A DNA stretch of 64,000 nucleotides from Branchiostoma floridae (Eukaryota; Chordata; Leptocardii; Amphioxiformes; Branchiostomatidae), in assembly GCF_000003815.2 (NCBI RefSeq), contig NC_049982.1, forward strand, positions 4,299,259 through 4,363,258. The letters are read 5' to 3'. Below the pieces are notes generated by a model, which saw nothing but the letters and a program-made list of their open reading frames with translations, was not told the origin of the DNA and did no database searches. The translations under genes were made by a program, and so were the position numbers. Below are positions 46,514 through 58,019 of the stretch, piece after piece. Each line of letters starts with the position of its first letter. Positions within the stretch are counted from its first letter, which is position 1.

Positions 46514-48168
46514 CTATGAGGGGTAGTATCTCTTTTTCAGGGTCCTGTATTTCCTAAGCATGTACAGAGCCTCCAGCTCCTTAATGACGTAGTCTCCTCT
46601 CGCTATGAGCATCTTGATGACCTCCGGGTCTGTCTCATCCTTGTGTTTGACAAAAGCAGCCTTGCATCTCTGTCTGAAGTAGTCCTGGCCCTTGGGGTAC
46701 TCTCTACCCAGGAACATCAGCTGTGAATGGGGGAAATGAGACAAAATGCTTTTCTAGAAGGTAAGGGTCACATATTAAATCTTGACGTTGTTTCTTTTAA
46801 ATGAAAAATGGTGAAAAAGATTATCAAACAGTCACCTGTTACTGGCTATTACAAATTGCTGACAATACAAAATAGAATTTGACACACGCGCAAGCACACA
46901 CACACACACACTCGTAAGGAAGGATACTGTAAATGCAGAAATGTTTGCAAAGGTTAAGTGTTTGTCATTTTTCAGGTGACGTCGACTGTGATCTCGATGA
47001 CTGCAGGCTGTTATGACTTAGCAACTTATCAATTGTAAAAGATTAGAGTCCATTCCAAGACACCATGCGGATGTTTGTTGCCATTGTTTAGAATTGATTA
47101 TAAAGTTTTGTAATTATATGTCTAGGACATTTGATACTTCAGAAATATTTTTAACACTGTTTCAACTTTATAAATATTTCCCTGGTCCTGTAAAACTTTG
47201 GAAATATTCATGGTGTGGAATTGGATACTTCTAATGGTTTCAAAATAATGATAACAGCATTCTACCATTATTTACCATTTTCTACCATTTTTTGTAAATG
47301 GTTCGGTGGGCTGGGAAGATAGCAATTCACACATTCTTGCAAAGTATGGTTGGGTGCCATGCAACAATGGCCCACCACAAAGGATCCACCAGTGCCCAGC
47401 TGTGAAATCTAAAAATATACAGATGCAACAATAGGGCTTACTTATATGGGGGCAATAAACTAATTTTACCATTTGGCCAGGTTTACCATTTTTTGTAAAT
47501 ATTTGTAAATGTGAAATAATCACAGAGAGGTTTCACAATTATTCTAAATAAAGATATTTTTGTACAGTTACTTTCAAAATGTTTCTAAAATATTCAAAGA
47601 AATTCAAATAAATGAGTATTTTCTTAGTCAATTTTTTGAAAATAATTTAATTCTTGTGGCTCAGATATTCTTTTATTCACAATAATTCAGACTAATTATA
47701 AATATCGCCTAAAAACCCTCATGGTGTCTTGGAATGGACTCTATGACTTAGCAATTGTAAAAGATTATGACTTAGCAATTGTAAAACTAAAAGATTATGA
47801 CTTAGCAATTGTAAAAGATTATGACTTAGGAATTGTAAAAGAAGCCCAGCAACAGTACAGTAACCATGCTAATGCCAGTAGCCACAGCCATGGCTGCCCA
47901 ACTAGACTGTGGCTATAACAAAGGGCTAGCCCTGATGACAGAGACAAAGACACATAATACAAATAGACTTTTACATGTACAGAATGACAATCAATAACAA
48001 CATTCAAAGTACAAAAAATACTGTATATAAATGGTCTAGAGTAGCATCTACAGTGTTTATTAAGGTATCAACAGCTAGTCCACGTGAATTTTTAGACCAA
48101 GGTTCAATGGTAGCTGCCCTTACATTTTTGTACAGTTGTCTGACTTGATATCTCAGGTTGACTGCCAT
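46514..48168 (-). CDS. ETFRF1: ETFRF1 (LYRM5), LYR-family mitochondrial protein, two coding exons
   Basis: Coding exons 48168-48124 and 46720-46514 on the minus strand join at a phase-0 intron (donor AAT before GTAAGG, acceptor CCCATTCACAG) to give an 83-residue protein. It begins [15 protein letters not shown] and continues [15 protein letters not shown], then [20 protein letters not shown]. This matches human ETFRF1/LYRM5 along its whole length, including the LYK form of the LYR motif and the YPKG and LEALYxLRKYR blocks. The family member in human binds the electron-transfer flavoprotein in the mitochondrial matrix and displaces its FAD. A good acceptor (GTTTTGTCAG, first exon base 48197) lies just upstream of the ATG, so a 5' UTR exon probably exists further upstream, perhaps near 50.65 kb beside DNAI7. 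The 1.4-kb intron contains a TIR element. Confidence 0.93.
47046..47741. mobile_element. TIR element in the ETFRF1 intron, TA target duplication
   Basis: Perfect 22-bp inverted ends (GAGTCCATTCCAAGACACCA plus TG) bound 696 bp flanked by TA on both sides, as for Tc1/mariner-type elements. The inside has ACCATTTTTTGTAAAT repeats and a minus-strand frame of 83 codons with no recognised domain. Confidence 0.75.
47742..47840. repeat. Tandem repeat, 24-30 bp unit
   Basis: TATGACTTAGCAATTGTAAA is repeated four times with small indels; one related copy lies left of the TIR element at about 47014-47042. Confidence 0.8.
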
Positions 48169-48475
48169 CTTGCTTCAGCTCTGCGGTCCGCAACAATCTG
48201 ACAAAACAGGGCATAGTTTTAAAACTATAATTGTACTTTTAGTGTAATTTTGTGTTTCCTGTTTCAATCTTGAGACTAAGGGATGATATTTTTTTTCTTA
48301 ATATTTGTAGACTTTGGCCAAAACTGACACAATAAAGTTTAACAGAGTAAAATGGAAATGCATGAGCACACTTCTTTTTCGATGTCAAACTTTAATTTTC
48401 ATTACAAGGGATGGCCCTGTCAATAGTGCAGTTCTTTCTACTGCAGACAGGCCATCGTCCTGTCAATACCCACTC

Positions 48476-48557
48476 AATCAATCAATCAATCAGCCGCGGG
48501 CATCAGGGGAGATGCATAGCGGCTGTAGACATGTCCCTCCAAGATGTTCTGTTAGAG
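48476..48557 (-). mobile_element. 82-bp LINE fragment with 10-bp target duplication
   Basis: AATCAATCAATCAGCCGCGG, then the last codons of the same LINE as at 20.2 kb. ATACCCACTC is duplicated at 48466-48475 and 48558-48567. It is a severely 5'-truncated insertion between ETFRF1 and DNAI7. Confidence 0.92.
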
Positions 48558-48764
48558 ATACCCACTCCCATTACCATATTCTATCACTATCTTTAATATA
48601 TCAGCTGGGTGGGCTAGAAATGTTGAATTAAAAATCTTAACCTTCCATGGTGAAAGAACAACATGCGTCTCTGTTGCTAATCCATTGAACCATAGCCAAT
48701 TATGTATCAGTTTACTAAACCATGTGCACTCAATGATTATTACTCAATTCAAGTAATTGGTATG

Positions 48765-49999
48765 CAGGGCTCGAAATACTTTTTTCTGCATACCTGCACT
48801 GGTGAAGGTAACACTGAAAATTACCAGCACCAGACAAATTTTACCTGCACCAATCTGAATTTAGGAAGTATGGATCATACTAAAATTGTCCAGGAACCAT
48901 TGCTATTTTCTTTATAGGTGGTAACAGTCAAGGCAGATAATAACTAGAGTTCCACGACCCCATACCTTCGCCAAATGATCCTAGCTGTGTTGTCTGTTTC
49001 ATTAATTGTGCAAATAAGGTTCTCATTTGCATAATTATATTACTTAATCATCTCCTCCACCAAACACCAGACGTGCACAATCTATGTTAAGAAAGACGGC
49101 CTTTGTCGCATTTTCGGATAATTTATGCAAATGAGGGCCTCATTTGCATAAGTAATGTTCAACGATGTTCACCTGTCCATAACTTCCAAATGCTACAAGT
49201 AAGAAGTTCCCGTCATTTACCACAATGACATTATAGCATTTTCTCATTAACTATGCAAATTAGGTCTTTATTTTGCATAAAATATATATATCAATATTCT
49301 TCTTCTTCTCAGTTACAAATGTCACATGTTGCAATGGTCTTATAATGGAACTGAGCGTGTATACATGATTTTCTAATTAATTATGCAAATTAGATACCAA
49401 TTTGCATAATTAATATGTAACTACATGAAGCATCACTAAAACTATCTACATGCCAAAAATCATAACAATCCGTCAACCCCTTCTTGAGTTATTCCCTTTC
49501 AAAGTCTGGCACTAAACTTGCCCTGCAGTTCTAAGACAAGCCGCTAGGAGGCCCAAATCTATACCACATACTCCCGGCATCAAGAGCTATCCACCACTTA
49601 AATATCATTGCCGCAGCATGTCCAGAACTCGAAATATCAAACCAGGAAGTTCCGCTGCAGTACCGTAACAGGCCGCTAGGAGGCCCAGAATCTAATCGTT
49701 TTTATGTCTCAACAAGACCTACCCACATACTGAATATTAATACTATCCATTCAGGTGTTCTTATTAAGTTATGATGGTCTTCTACAGACATACATACAAA
49801 CAAACATACACACGCTACCCAAAATATAACCTTCTTGGCGAAGGTAACAATCCACATACACCTACATCATATGACATTTATGTATAAAACCCAGCACATG
49901 GACCAGTGCAAGTTAGGTGCAGGTAGACACCAGAAATACCTGCACAGCTCCAATTTTACCTGCACTAACCTGCATATGCAGGTGGTATTTCGAGCCCTG
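48765..49999. mobile_element. TIR element with CAGGGCTCGAAATA ends, 1.2 kb
   Basis: CAGGGCTCGAAATAC at the left and GTATTTCGAGCCCTG at the right, flanked by GTATG on both sides. Inner halves carry TTTTACCTGCACC-type blocks in inverted orientation. A second repeat (ACCTTCGCCAA ... TTGGCGAAGGT, about 48963-49845) is nested inside. No transposase frame. CAGGG ends recall hAT-like elements, though the flank duplication looks like 5 bp, not 8. Confidence 0.75.
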
Positions 50000-50612
50000 G
50001 TATGTCAGCTAGGCTCTTACACAATTTGTAGAATACAGTCTGGTTACTAACTTTCATAAGGCTTTGGTATTACGGTAGGAATATCTGACTTACTGCAGAC
50101 CTTCTTTGCCAAAGGTAAATGACGATAGGAAGTTGTAGAACGACGACAACAACTGATACTTTTGCACCAAAATACTGGGGTCAGTGACCTCGGACGGCAG
50201 TGGCCATGAAAACAACGTTAACACTGCATGCGTTTCCGCACGTAGTTCTAGTACGAACAAGTCCCGAATATTCCGCGACTTTACGACAATGACAACTCAC
50301 AGAAGTTGTTTAGGAACGTCAAGGATACCTTCCTTGGTAGACTGGAGCTACCCAAAGTCTAAAACTCACCGCAGACACAAAGAAATCGTCGGTCAAAACA
50401 TCCAACTCCTCTGACCCTGGCAGCTGTCTGACAACTTTACATAAATACCGCAAAATGGGCGGATGTAATTACGACATTCTCCATGTATGTAGTCTTAGAG
50501 CTGATTTTTTGTCTTGTTCAAAGAACAAGTTGACCAGAAGTAATTTTATAGATCATAAACTGGCTTTTTGATGTTAAATTACTTTCAATAATATTCAAAT
50601 TCAAACAATTAC

Positions 50613-50690
50613 CATATAGTGTCGTAAAATACTGACTGCGTACAAGCGTAGTAGACATGCGCAGTAGCGTATTCGGTTGCCATCGTAGCT
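50613..50690 (-). promoter_or_regulatory. Candidate shared ETFRF1/DNAI7 promoter with X-box-like site
   Basis: GTTGCCATCGTAGC at 50676-50689 has a perfect first X-box half and a weak second half; ATGCGCA just beside it (about 50657) resembles an NRF1 half-site. Both lie 35-70 bp upstream of the DNAI7 ATG. On the minus strand the segment could be an ETFRF1 5' UTR exon ending at a GTAATT donor near 50612. Inference only. Confidence 0.4.
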
Positions 50691-50722
50691 GTACACGGAA
50701 GCCGCAACTTTCAAAACACAAA

Positions 50723-53700
50723 ATGGTGAGAACACAGAAAAACGCTTGGTTTTCGTAATAGTGTTGGCGTTTTGTGCAGTTTTGTAGCTTAGCTGGTTTT
50801 CCTGTGTGTTTGTTTCCATCTTTGTAAGGAAATACAAACTATGAAATACATTTTGCTTACATTCTGGAGGCGAAGAAAGTTCATGGGGAGGGGGGCGGAG
50901 TTATAAGCTAGTTCTGGTATTCATCATTTCAGGGTTTCATAATATTTAGCTTTTACCGGGTCACCTTTTCAATGAACCGGTCTCATGTCATGAAAACGCG
51001 TTGGTTGTGAAGTTTGCTATACAAGTGGTTAAAAGGACTAAATATTATTATTGGACTATATGTCAAATATGTTCACGGATTCAAAGTTAAACTTTGCAAA
51101 GTTCTAAAAAAATCAATGTCTGAAAATATCACAAATTGACAACACAAGATATTGAATTGGAAATAAAGTGGCAAACCATCAAAATTTATTTTGGAAAAAA
51201 ATGTCACAATGTTTTTTTGTTTTTTTCTTCTGATATCAGTGATAGTACGTGGTGTAATACACATCACATGTGATCTCCATGCAGATATATGTGGTTTTTC
51301 CTTCTTTGTATCTTTTGATTTGTATGTCCCTCAAGCAAACTGCTTAGAAGTCTAACCTCACAGAGGTCTGGTAAAAGCCAAATAAATACATGATCTGAAA
51401 CATCATCAATAAGGACTGTTCGAATGTTTTCTGGGGAGAGGAGATAAAAGGAAAAAATTGATGGCGAACATGAAACCCTATTTCTGGAAAAAGAAAGCTG
51501 GATGATTCATGTAGTATAAGAAATGTAACACTTTGACAATGGCATGACACATTTTTCAGGTGCCAGGCCAATGGTTTGCTTTTCCCCAGATGTTGATCTT
51601 TAAAGTACATCTTTAAAGTTTATGATCCCAATCATGCTGCTGAATAGCAGTTACTCAAGCAAAGTTGTATATGCTTTGGGAAATGGGTAGATGTTTCAGA
51701 TAGCATCCACTATATCTTTCCTCAATGTCTTGTATCAGGTAGCATTCACTACCTTTCAATCAAGTTTCATCAGTGACACTGACAAAATGTAATTATTTGG
51801 ATGCTATCTGAAACGTCTGTGACCATTTCCAAAACTATACCCAGTTGCTTGAGTAGCTGCTATATTTGGCATATCTCATCACTTGGATGTCTAACCTTCA
51901 TCAATGATTCCAATCATGTTTATTTTTTGCTAACTGTTTGGTAGTGAGTTTTATTTTACTAACCTTGTGCGTGTGTGTTGTGTGCCGTGTTTTCTTCTCT
52001 CGTTGACGTAAAACACGTAGCCTCCCAAGTCACCTGCAAAGAAGTCGGCCAGCAGCACAAAAAGCTCCGGGAAGGTAAGAAAAAACGTCTCAAGTTTCGG
52101 TGGCGAAGTTGATCACTGCACTGCGTGAAGGTAAAGGCTTAAGGTGACCCGCTAGCATGGCCTGGACACCCCTGCTTGCATGACTGCTTGGTAGCTTCCA
52201 CAATGAATATCATACACTTATAGAAGAATTATTTGGGCTATACCATTTTTGGGGTTCCATGTGGATGACCTACAATAACATGTAGATACGCCAACATGTA
52301 GATAGACTGCGTGAAAATAAGGGCCTGCTCATTAATTTGGTATAATCATTGATTTGTAGACTGAACGGAAAATCCAAAGAAATCATTTCTCTTAAGTACA
52401 TGTCATTGCCTCTTGTAAAGTCTTGGAACAGGAAACAATCATAAAATTTGAAAATAGATGATTAGCTAGATGGTCAGCTACAAGTGTTAGCATAATTAGC
52501 TGGTGTCAATCTACTTAGTTTTCTTTTACTCTATATTCACAAACTAGTACATGTAAGCAGGAGAAACAACACCCGTACCCACTCTAATACTGGACATCTA
52601 CAATAATACAATTATGTAGAATTATAAGAAAAAACATTTCATGTGACTCAAACAGAAGAATTTTTTAGCAAATACATTGAACTGTTGACTGACTACCAAA
52701 CCCTTGAATCCTGACAAGAGGAGTTAAGACCAGGTACAAAGGTTGTCAGATACAAAGTGGTGACTAGGATGACACTTACAGGTGTGGCTCTGCCTACCCT
52801 TACAAAACACCACCCACTCCAAGGTTACTCTACGGAAGGTTATATTATAAATATCCCAGAACAATTGGCTGCATGATTGCCTACACCTCACGACTCTGAT
52901 ACACGCTCCGCAGGCAATTAAGACAGCCTCCTTCTCATGCCCATAAATGGCATGCAAAGAACTCGAGCGCTGTAAAAACATCTTTGTCTGCTACCAAAGA
53001 TAATCATTGATTCATCTGAATCTGACTACAGCTTGGCTGGTGCTAGCTAATAATAAGCACTCTACTGTATAGCTTAGGAGTGCACACCAATTTCTTTTTT
53101 ATTTTTGCAAAAACCAAGTTTAAGAGTACATACCAATTTTTTTTTTCAAAAACCAAGCTTATGTATACACACCAATTTCTTTTTTTGTTTTTGCAAAAGC
53201 AAAGCTTACGAGTACATACCAATTTCTTTTTATTTTTTAATTTGCAAAAACCAAGCTTATGTGTACATCATGATACTACATGCCAATTTCTTTTTCTTAT
53301 TTTTGCAAAAACAGTTCGACCAGATGAGTTTAGACAGAATATTTTCACATTGGATTCCACAAAAAAGAAGTCCATACAAAAATTATTATTTTGTAGATTG
53401 ATACTATTCAATTTCTTCTGAGAAAAGGAGGCAATGGACACAAACTAATGGGTCTTACAAATATTGGAAGAGATACGTTTTAGACAGAGCAGCCCTCTTA
53501 CGAACTTTAAAAATGGTATAGCTCCAACTTTGATAAATCGCACCAATAGAATTCTGCATGTTTAGAGAAGGCGTATACATGTATACGTGTAGAGTATTTG
53601 TAAGTCAAGCATGGTAGTCACATTAATATAAGAATATTCATGATAGGTAAATTAACCATTAAGTTAGATTTCGTTACATGCAATTGCCTTATAGGGCCTT

Positions 53701-56092
53701 CACACTGAAACCAAATTAGCAGGAATCAAGCAGAATCAGCTGGAATGAAGTATTTGCAAAATTCGCTGGTTCCCAATTTTCAATGTTGGCTAAGTTTCTC
53801 TTATGCCAGTAAAGGGAGTTTGCCGTGGAAAGGACGGGGCGAAACTACATATACCTTCCTTGGCAAACTCCCTTCCTTGGCAAACGGAAAACTCCCTTTC
53901 CGGGCAAAAGAGAGCCTAGCCAACGCTGAAAATCACAAACCAGCTCCCCACTCCCTCTAAAATGAAATAAAAACAGAGGCTACCTTCAAGGCACTTGGGT
54001 GTTTTGTCTAACTGTTACCTGTACTTTACCTGTACCTGTAGCCTCCCTTTGTCTGACTGTTACCTGTACTTTACCTGTACCTGTAGCCTCCCTTTGTCTA
54101 ACTGTTACCTGTACTTTACCTGTACCCGTATACTCCCTTTGTCTGACTGTTACCTGTACTTTACCTGTACCTGTAGCCTCCCTTTGTCTGACTGTTACCT
54201 GTACTTTACCTGTACCTGTAGCCTCCCCATGTCTAAATGTTACCTGTACTTTACCTGTACCTGTACCTCCCTTTGTCTGACTGTTACCTGTACTTTACCT
54301 GTACCTGTAGCCTCCCAAGAAGCCAGCCAGCGCCAAACTCAGCAAGGCAGAGAAGGAGAAACTCCAGAAGGAGGAGGAGGAGAAGAGATTAAAGGAGGAA
54401 GGTGGGAAGACTCAACTTTCACTTTTATAATTTTTTGTTTTTAGATAAAATTGTGTAATGTTATGATCAAGCAATGGATGGTATGGATCCTCCTTCCCCT
54501 ACCATGGTGTGGTCCTGTCTGAGTATTAGAAAATTTCAAAGTTGCTTCAAAGTTGCAAAGACTCGTTGATAAAGATTGACATCCAGGTATTGAGATATGC
54601 CAAAAAGCAGTTACTCAGGCAACTGGATATGATTTTGGAAACGTTTCAGATAGTATTCACCATATATCTGAAACGTCTGACCGTTTCCAAATTCATATCC
54701 AGTTACTTGATAAATATCGGTGGGAATTCTTCACTAAATTTCAGTATCTGGTAAAAGGACAGAAGTCTTGACTTTAAATTGTGGCCCAGGCAGAAATACA
54801 ATGTACTACAATGTATAAGTGCACTTTGCATGCATGAATTGATTATACATTCTGTTTTACCATATTTGTCATTTGTTGACAGGTTAAGATTATAAACTTT
54901 CATAAAACCTAATGTTTGTTTGTCAGAGAGAGACTTACTGACAGTTTTCTTCTGCATCTGCTTGTAGAAGAAGCCAGGAAAAAGGCAGAGGAAGAGGAGA
55001 GAGAACGACTGGAAAAGGAGAGGATAGAAAGAGAGGAACGGGAGAGGCTGGAAAGAGAGGTATGTAGTCTCACTTTCATCTGCGGGATAACATGTATATA
55101 GTATAGGGGCCTTTGTTTCTAAAAATAGCATGCTTAGGACGGTGGTTTCAGACTGCAATTTGAAACCACCATCCTTTCAGTTATGATTTTTTCTCACAGA
55201 ACAGTTGTTGCATAAAAAAAGAGTAAGGGGTTGTTTCAACTCATGATCACCAACTCAGTCAGTGACCTTCTGTCTTCTCCCTGGATATGTGGCCAGGTAT
55301 TGAAGCTGGCCATATGTCGGTGTACCTATTATGGTATATCAATTCTCCAAGAAGGTCTTTTAAGGTAAATTTTGATGTTTTCTGACTGGGCCCTGACCTA
55401 TCCACTAAGCCCTAACAGATCCAAAATTCAATACACTGTACCTGGCGAGTCTCTTTCGTCCCCTATTAAAATAGCTGACAAAGCTTTTTCGTCTTGTTAT
55501 GCAAAATTCATTTCCCTTATCATTTCATTCTACTTATGTTTCTCAGTCATATTATTTTGATATAAGTACATTTTTTTATTTACTTATATCAAAAAATGAT
55601 ATTATTGGTTAGTGACATATCACCATATATATTGGCGATTTTCAATGTGCGCCAGACATACATGTACATATAGCCTGACTAAAATCGCGCCCCTAGCGGC
55701 CGGCCCTACGATTGCCGCCGCCTCCATTAATCCCATCCAGCGAGAGCTTGTGTAAACACAGGCTAATGTACATATAGTACATATCAAATAAGATAAAAAG
55801 TAACATTGCAAGAGAAATTTAACATTAACGCATATGCCTGTCAATATAAATCATCGCAACTTAGGAGTAACCGCGATTTGTTTGGAAACCAGGCTAGACT
55901 GCATGCTTTCTAGATCTTGCCGGAGTTAGGTCAATTCTGGGCGTTGCATAATTTTTTTTGCCTGATGTTCATGATTATGGTTTTTAGGAGCATGAGCGGC
56001 ATGACATGGAGATGGCTGACCTGAACGCTGTCCTGGATAATGTGGACTCAGCCATCAACAGCCAGGAGGAGCAGAGAAGGGCAAATGCAAAG
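50723..56092 (+). CDS. DNAI7: DNAI7 (CASC1), first five coding exons (3' incomplete)
   Basis: Exons: 50723-50725 (ATG only, before GTGAGA), 52021-52074, 54311-54401, 54968-55059, 55988-56092; phases 0, 0, 1, 0, 0 agree. The frame starts MPPKSPAKKSASSTKSSGK, repeats PPKKPASAK, then enters KLSKAEKEKLQKEEEEKRLK and a charged coiled coil (ARKKAEEEERERLEKERIER), followed by MADLNAVLDNVDSAI. The LSKAExxxLQxEEEExRLxEEEEAR order and spacing match the amino end of human DNAI7/CASC1, an axonemal protein linked to inner-arm dynein assembly. Next exons should encode the CDGSPDP-containing part; none is found up to 64 kb, so the next intron is at least 7.9 kb. The divergent neighbour ETFRF1 supports the call. 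Confidence 0.87.
51645..51861. mobile_element. Palindromic element with AGCAGTTACTCAAGC ends (family F, copy 1)
   Basis: TAGCAGTTACTCAAGC and GTTTCAGATAGCATCC at the left are mirrored by GGATGCTATCTGAAACG and GCTTGAGTAGCTGCTA at the right. It lies in DNAI7 intron 1. Confidence 0.8.
53085..53315. repeat. Imperfect tandem repeat with CCAATTTCTTTTT and GCAAAAACCAAG
   Basis: Five diverged units of about 40-65 bp, each with ACATACCAATTTCTTTTT and TTTGCAAAAACCAAGCTTA. Confidence 0.75.
53771..53945. mobile_element. Palindromic GGGAGTTTGCC element
   Basis: ATTTTCAATGTTGGCTAAGT and AAAGGGAGTTTGCCG are mirrored by GGCAAACTCCC, CCTAGCCAACGCTGAAAAT. Related to the intron-10 repeat at 33.5-33.85 kb. Confidence 0.75.
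54006..54310 (+). repeat. 45-bp minisatellite that copies a 3' splice site
   Basis: Units start GTCT(A/G)ACTGTTACCTGTAC at 54006, 54051, 54096, 54141, 54186, 54231 and 54275. Most contain CCTGTAGCCTCCC (one CCCGTATACTCCC, one CCTGTACCTCCC). The last CCTGTAG is the real acceptor of DNAI7 exon 3, whose first bases are CCTCCC. The unit therefore spans the intron-exon border. Confidence 0.95.
54605..54712. mobile_element. Palindromic element family F, copy 2
   Basis: AGCAGTTACTCAGGCAACTG and GGAAACGTTTCAGATA are mirrored by TATCTGAAACGTCTGACCG and CATATCCAGTTACTTGAT. Confidence 0.8.
55060..55987. other. DNAI7 intron 4
   Basis: No element with clear ends recognised. A small palindrome GGTGGTTTCAGACTGC / CAATTTGAAACCACC lies at about 55140-55171. 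Confidence 0.45.
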
Positions 56093-56199
56093 GTAAACAA
56101 ACTCAAGAGCTAAACTGTCGCTCAAAAATCTTATCCGAGTAATGCAATCATGGTTAACAACTCAAGAGCTACATGTACCTGTCACTCAAAAATCAGGCT

Positions 56200-56310
56200 T
56201 GGACAAGTACTCTAGCCCTTTTGTCCCAGGCAAATGAAATTGTTTTGGGCAAGTAAATTTTTTATGTACTTGCCCGATAGGACAATTGAGTTTTAGAAAA
56301 CTTGTCCAAT
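56200..56310. repeat. Dispersed GGACAAGT / GGGCAAGT repeat (copy 2)
   Basis: GGCTTGGACAAGTACTCTAGCC and TTGGGCAAGTAAATTT match the repeat at 41.8-42.1 kb. Confidence 0.5.
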
Positions 56311-56638
56311 TGCTCTGAAAATCTTAACTACAAATGTAAGTAATATTTAACTCTTAAAATTCCACCGTTGCCCTTCTCAAGATTGTCTTGTATTTTACAG
56401 ACTAAGTACTCCATGTCTTTTGCTCTTTTTTGTTGCTATAAACTTGAGTTTACTCGGGTTGGCATGATATGTATAAGATACAACACGGGGTATTGTATGA
56501 AATTTAATCTTCTTGATTGTGAATCAAAGTAATCAAAGGGACAACTTCTGCACTTATACTGGCAGAGCTGAAAATTCTGCCTGCATAATGCAAATTTGCA
56601 TGCAGGTAAGATAAGTGAAGTTTTTTCTAATATTAGGT

Positions 56639-56977
56639 CAGGGCTTTAGCCAGCTCGAATTTTGTTTCCGTCAGCCAATTACAATCGTCGCGAAAACCGC
56701 GAAATTAATTAGAAGGACTGAACTGAGACCTTGAAAAACGGGTTTTAATGAGATTATCGTATGCGAAAGGGTGCCGACACACATTGTCAACAATCATAAC
56801 AATAGCAAAACAAACAGTGTGTGGCTTTTACGGCCGTGGACAGCGTTCCCAAGCCGCCTGTAGCTTCCACCAAGGATTTTTGTCCGTCAAGGTTGACGGA
56901 TTGGTTTTAAAATTTTTCCGTCAGACGCAGCACATTTCCGTCAATTGACGGAAAAACGGACGCTGGCTAGAGCCCTG
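56639..56977. mobile_element. hAT-like MITE with CAGGGCT ends (family L, copy 1)
   Basis: CAGGGCTTTAGCCAGC at the left and GCTGGCTAGAGCCCTG at the right, flanked by TATTAGGT and TATTACAT, an 8-bp target duplication with two mismatches. Inside are TCCGTCA/TGACGGA blocks in both orientations. A second copy in reverse begins at 63867. Confidence 0.8.
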
Positions 56978-58010
56978 TATTACATGTAGGTACTTCTGAT
57001 GTTTCCATTATACCTGCAGTGCATGTGGATTTTGGGATAATAAGGTACACAATAGAGAGTAGAGCCAGGTGATTATCCTTTGTCCATGATTTATTGTACC
57101 AATAACAATTTGCCAGTTACAGACTCTATATTTTGCGGACTTGTCATTTACAAGATTCAGCATACTTATACAAGATAATGAAGTTTAATACAGAGTCCGA
57201 GACACTTGTACTGGGAGGAGGTACTGTAACAGTATCCATATCCAACATTACTGCAATCAATCCTGGTTGGGCTGCAAATGGATTACATGTACTTTGAGCC
57301 CAGCGCGCTGTTTAGTTTCTAGGCAAAGACCATACACTTAAGAGCAGGTACTGCTAATTGTTGCACAAAGGACCAAAATCAACGTTACAACAATTCGGGT
57401 TCAGCATAGATAACGAAATTAGACTTCACAATGAAACACTTCAAACTAATACCTCCTTGTCTTTATACAGCTAACACTCGATGATATAAAGGTTCTAATC
57501 TTTTGGTTAAAATGCTTCAAAATCCATCTTTTTAATATGCACAAATCAAAAAAGCAGAACACAACACTTCAGTTCAGTTCAGTTCAGTTCATCCTCGGAG
57601 AGGTGACACCATCGTCTTAAATTAAAGTGCATAACATCACTTAAGAAAACATCTAATGGTACGTTGTGATCGTTATTTCAGTCACTTTAGACAAGAAATA
57701 GAGATGTCCAAAGGATAGATTCACCCACAGGGAAAAATGAAAACTGTCATCATTATGACTTATACAAAACATCACTTCAAGTTAGCTAAAGTATATACTA
57801 ATTCCTTCTCCAGACTCATTACATTACATTAGTTAAACATATTAGGTGATATCTAAGTAAATTGCAATAATTATTATACACTGATCAAATTGCACTGAAC
57901 AAAAAGCTTTGAGCTATAATAATTTCCTGCTTTTGCAGCTAAACACTCTCTAGTACAATGTAGTATACATTATTAATAAGGAAATTTACTGATGATTAAA
58001 GTTGAGTTCT
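56978..58010. other. Presumed DNAI7 intron, no gene seen
   Basis: No exon or RNA gene recognised apart from the short GTTCA repeat. Confidence 0.4.
57572..57592. repeat. Short (GTTCA)n microsatellite
   Basis: CAGTTCAGTTCAGTTCAGTT run of about four units. Confidence 0.8.
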
Positions 58011-58019
58011 TCCAAATCC

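Noticed and set aside
47272-47523. Minus-strand 83-codon frame inside the ETFRF1 intron
   Set aside because: Lies inside the TIR element, with no recognised transposase or other domain.
53995-54444. 149-codon frame with repeated CYLYFTCTCSLPL
   Set aside because: It is the translation of the 45-bp minisatellite; the real exon 3 frame of DNAI7 is a different one.
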